A stretch of 9,234 nt of DNA from NCBI RefSeq assembly GCF_004168205.1, contig NZ_RCYB01000078.1, forward strand, positions 1 to 9,234, given 5' to 3'. The notes beneath the pieces were generated by a model, which worked only from the letters and a program-made list of their open reading frames with translations, had not been told where the DNA came from and did not search any database. The DNA is from Catenibacterium sp. co_0103. Lineage in GTDB: Bacteria > Bacillota_I > Bacilli_A > Erysipelotrichales > Coprobacillaceae. Below, in pieces: positions 7,587 to 9,234 of the stretch. Within the stretch, counting starts at the first letter, position 1. Each line of letters starts with the position of its first letter. Made by a program: the position numbers and the translations under genes.

Positions 7587-7613
7587 AGATGGGTAGAAAT
7601 ACCCATCTTTTTT
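7587..7613 (+). terminator. Intrinsic terminator after the YhgE/Pip-type gene
   Basis: AGATGGGTA (7587-7595) pairs perfectly with TACCCATCT (7600-7608) around a GAAA tetraloop, followed by a six-T run (7608-7613). It starts 2 nt after the stop codon. Confidence 0.93.
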
Positions 7614-7671
7614 AACGTTTATTAAAGATTTTATGAGACTGATCTTAATTGGTTTTATTTCTGCATACATT

Positions 7672-7680
7672 TGATATAAT
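7672..7680 (+). promoter_or_regulatory. Extended -10 promoter of the HAD phosphatase gene
   Basis: TGATATAAT gives a perfect TATAAT at 7675-7680 preceded by the TGn extension. A good -35 is missing at the right distance (the best is a TTTTAT at 7653-7658 with 16 bp spacing), as is common for extended -10 promoters. The start of transcription would be about 7687, 25 nt before the ATG. Confidence 0.65.
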
Positions 7681-7711
7681 AGAAGTACTTGCTAGAAAAG
7701 GAGATTGTAGT

Positions 7712-8509
7712 ATGAGTAAATTATTCTTTTTTGATATAGATGGGACACTTATTGATTGTAATCAGGATATATATGAAATCACACCTAAAACTATCCGTAC
7801 TTTAGATAAACTAAAGGAAGAAGGACATGATGTATTCTTATCAACAGGTAGATGTAAATGTTTTATTGTGGATGGTGTTATGAAGTATCCATTTTCAGGA
7901 TATGTGACATGTAATGGGGCTTATGTAGAGTATAAAGGCAAATGTGTCTATAAGAATGTCGTACCAGCCAAAGCAATTAAAGCAACCATGGATCTATGTG
8001 AAAAACATCATTTTAACTTTTACTTTGAAGGTAATGATTATATTTATGTCAGAGATTCAAAAGATCCAGTCCATCAGGCATTCGCAAATAACTGGGGTAT
8101 GAAGGAAGAAACAATCATTGATTCATTTGATTATAAGAATATAGAAACTTATATCGGAATGATAGTAGTCAATTCTAAGGATGATATTCCAGTCATGGTA
8201 GAAGCTTTAAGTCCTTATTTTGATGTACAGAGACATCAAAGTGACCGTTCTTTTGATTTGACCCTTAAGGGTTCATCTAAAGCAGTAGGAATTAAAGAAT
8301 TAGTGAAGGAACTAGGAAGAAGTATTGATGATACCATTGCTTTTGGTGATGGACGTAATGATATAGAAATGATTGAAGAAACAGGACAAGGTATAGCAAT
8401 GGGTAATGCAGTACCAGAACTTAAATCAGTCGCAAAATATATTACAACTAATATTGAAGAAGAAGGAATCACTGCTGCATGTAAGCATTTTAACTACATC
8501 AAAGACTAA
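7712..8509 (+). CDS. Cof-type HAD-superfamily phosphatase
   Basis: The product is a cytoplasmic Mg2+-dependent phosphohydrolase of the haloacid dehalogenase superfamily, Cof / IIB cap subclass, 265 residues (usual 260-290). Motif I is DIDGT at 8-12, with nucleophile Asp8 and acid/base Asp10. Motif II is STGR at 44-47. The motif III lysine is probably Lys190 in GSSKAVGIK, and motif IV is GDGRNDIEM at 212-220 with metal ligands Asp213 and Asp217. The alpha/beta cap domain lies between motifs II and III. Enzymes of this group dephosphorylate sugar phosphates, flavin or pyridoxal phosphate precursors. The substrate cannot be read from sequence. The ATG at 7712 is chosen because AAGGAG (7698-7703) lies 8 nt upstream and the catalytic motif begins at residue 8 as usual. 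An in-frame TTG at 7649 would start upstream of the -10 box. No clear terminator follows before the next promoter. Confidence 0.93.
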   Translation: MSKLFFFDIDGTLIDCNQDIYEITPKTIRTLDKLKEEGHDVFLSTGRCKCFIVDGVMKYPFSGYVTCNGAYVEYKGKCVYKNVVPAKAIKATMDLCEKHHFNFYFEGNDYIYVRDSKDPVHQAFANNWGMKEETIIDSFDYKNIETYIGMIVVNSKDDIPVMVEALSPYFDVQRHQSDRSFDLTLKGSSKAVGIKELVKELGRSIDDTIAFGDGRNDIEMIEETGQGIAMGNAVPELKSVAKYITTNIEEEGITAACKHFNYIKD

Positions 8510-8532
8510 TTTTGGCATATTGTAAAAGAGTG

Positions 8533-8561
8533 TTGAAATTGCTTTCAAGAGTTGCTATAAT
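8533..8561 (+). promoter_or_regulatory. SigA promoter of the PTS EIIA gene
   Basis: TTGAAA (8533-8538) and TATAAT (8556-8561) are 17 bp apart, with a TGC extension directly before the -10. Transcription should begin at about 8568, leaving a leader of about 39 nt. The promoter is strong and starts only 23 nt after the HAD gene stop, making the EIIA gene its own unit, possibly also reached by read-through. Confidence 0.85.
8534..8547. promoter_or_regulatory. CcpA cre-like site overlapping the -35 box
   Basis: TGAAATTGCTTTCA fits the cre consensus TGWNANCGNTNWCA at all fixed positions except the central C (T here). The flanks extend the symmetry to TTGAAA / TTTCAA (8533-8548). Overlap with the -35 element is a typical repressing position for CcpA, and control of a sugar PTS gene by CcpA is expected biology. 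Whether the organism has CcpA cannot be seen here. Confidence 0.6.
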
Positions 8562-8606
8562 AGAGGCACAGATGAAATCTGGAATTGTTGTTAAAGGAGA
8601 ATTAAA

Positions 8607-8915
8607 ATGGACGAACAGGAACAGACAGTCATTAACTTAATTGTTAATGCTGGTAGCGCAAGAAGCTCAGCAATTGAAGCAATTCAGTATGCAAAAGCAG
8701 GAGACATCGAAAAGGCAGATGAATCAATTCAGACCGCTAAAGAAACAGTTAACGAAGCTCATCATGCTCAGACTGAATTAATCCAGGCTGAAATCAGAGG
8801 AGAAAAAACTCCACTTAACTTATTAATGGTACATGCACAGGATCACTTAATGTGCGCATTAGTAGTTATCGATTTAGCTCAGGAATTTATTGATGTTTAT
8901 AAGAAATTAGCTTAA
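8607..8915 (+). CDS. PTS lactose/cellobiose-class EIIA component
   Basis: The 102-residue product matches the all-helical EIIA of the lactose / N,N'-diacetylchitobiose / cellobiose PTS class (LacF, CelC/ChbA types, usually 100-115 residues). These cytoplasmic trimers take phosphate from HPr and pass it to EIIB for uptake of beta-glucosides or lactose. The active-site segment MVHAQDHLM is at 74-82. His76 is the phosphoacceptor, and Asp79 matches the metal-binding aspartate at the trimer axis. Three helices with a coiled-coil-like pattern (about 5-31, 33-62, 69-101) are apparent. The start is the ATG with AAAGGAG at 8593-8599, 7 nt upstream. No EIIB or EIIC gene is next to it, and a terminator follows, so it must serve permeases encoded elsewhere or regulate by its phosphorylation state. 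Sugar specificity cannot be assigned. Confidence 0.93.
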   Translation: MDEQEQTVINLIVNAGSARSSAIEAIQYAKAGDIEKADESIQTAKETVNEAHHAQTELIQAEIRGEKTPLNLLMVHAQDHLMCALVVIDLAQEFIDVYKKLA

Positions 8916-8933
8916 TTTCATAAATACCAATAC

Positions 8934-8961
8934 AGCATCCCACATAATGGGATGCTTTTTT
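8934..8961 (+). terminator. Intrinsic terminator after the PTS EIIA gene
   Basis: AGCATCCCA (8934-8942) pairs perfectly with TGGGATGCT (8948-8956) around a 5-nt loop, and six T follow (8956-8961). It isolates the EIIA transcript from the rRNA promoter region. Confidence 0.94.
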
Positions 8962-9098
8962 GTCTATTTAGCATAAAAAGCATGTATAAAGCATATTATT
9001 GTATTAGGTGATAAAATAATTAATTTTAAATTATGAAGCATATAAGGGCTAAAAACGCGATATAAAAGAAGATAAACAAAAAAATGTCCAAAAAACAC

Positions 9099-9127
9099 TT
9101 TACAAACGCTGTGATATTGGGTATTAT
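9099..9127 (+). promoter_or_regulatory. rRNA operon-type promoter
   Basis: TTTACA (9099-9104) and TATTAT (9122-9127) are separated by exactly 17 bp. A-tracts at 9078-9084 and 9090-9095 lie directly upstream as a likely UP element. The transcription start falls about 9132-9134 (A, G or G). A start at G would allow the GTP-sensing growth-rate control known for Bacillus rRNA promoters. The rest of the gap (8962-9098) is AT-rich and shows no other gene or clear second promoter. Confidence 0.8.
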
Positions 9128-9131
9128 AGAC

Positions 9132-9234
9132 AGGCAGTCCGGGAGACGGGCTGAGACAGAACATTGAAAACTGAACAGATACACGTCAGATTTATTTGAA
9201 AACATTTAATTGATGAGCTGAACATCAGCTCTTC
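9132..9234 (+). ncRNA. Leader of an rRNA operon (5' part of the precursor), cut by the window edge
   Basis: The transcript begins with a 7-bp hairpin (9135-9141 with 9147-9153, one G-U pair). It then carries ACATTGAAAACTGAAC at 9161-9176, which resembles the boxA antitermination sequence (TTTGAAAACTGAAC) found in Bacillota rRNA leaders and spacers. A second hairpin, GAGCTG (9215-9220) with CAGCTC (9226-9231), lies just at the edge. The mature 16S rRNA should start soon after 9234. No rRNA sequence itself is in the window, so the following gene is inferred. Confidence 0.65.

Noticed and set aside
7649..7711. In-frame TTG extending the HAD protein upstream by 21 residues
   Set aside because: It lies upstream of the TATAAT promoter element and lacks a ribosome binding site. 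The family motif DxDGT would be displaced from its normal N-terminal position.
8964..9164. 66-codon minus-strand open frame at the right end
   Set aside because: It overlaps the rRNA promoter and leader, and no ribosome binding site or family resemblance is visible.

Overview
The window is AT-rich DNA from a low-GC Bacillota. The protein sequences fit Erysipelotrichia (Coprobacillaceae / Catenibacterium-like) best, but that placement is an inference from memory. Supporting signs are an S12 with the Gram-positive internal insertion, strong AAAGGAG ribosome binding sites, consensus SigA promoters, the standard genetic code (Trp is TGG) and a near-exclusive use of CAG for glutamine.

Positions 1-553 hold no intact gene. 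Positions 81-141 look like a remnant insertion-sequence end of IS3 type, next to a hairpin. Positions 187-553 are a heavily decayed short-chain dehydrogenase/reductase (SDR). Its nucleotide-binding, catalytic YxxxK-like and C-terminal DGG segments can still be read in order, interrupted by stops, a frame change and deletions.

Positions 585-5066 are a complete str (translation) operon: a strong promoter, a short leader with a 5' hairpin, rpsL (S12), rpsG (S7), fusA (EF-G) and tuf (EF-Tu). There is a probable internal tuf promoter inside an AT-rich dyad, and a strong intrinsic terminator after tuf. Neither rpoBC and the L7Ae-like gene upstream nor rpsJ and the S10 operon downstream is present, so the cluster stands alone here.

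Positions 5107-8961 carry three independent transcription units, all on the + strand. The first is a large YhgE/Pip-type membrane protein, whose promoter carries two matched TGAC-N5-GTCA operator half-site pairs exactly 20 bp apart. The second is a Cof-type HAD phosphatase. The third is an orphan lactose/cellobiose-class PTS EIIA, whose -35 box overlaps a CcpA cre-like site. Clear intrinsic terminators follow the first and third units.

Positions 8962-9234 contain no gene. They carry a textbook rRNA-type promoter (TTTACA-17-TATTAT) and the start of an rRNA operon leader with a boxA-like antitermination motif. The rRNA genes should lie just beyond the right edge. I found no CRISPR array, tRNA, intact mobile element or convincing novel defence-type system. 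The most notable signals are the SDR relic, the twin operators, the tuf dyad and the cre-controlled orphan EIIA.
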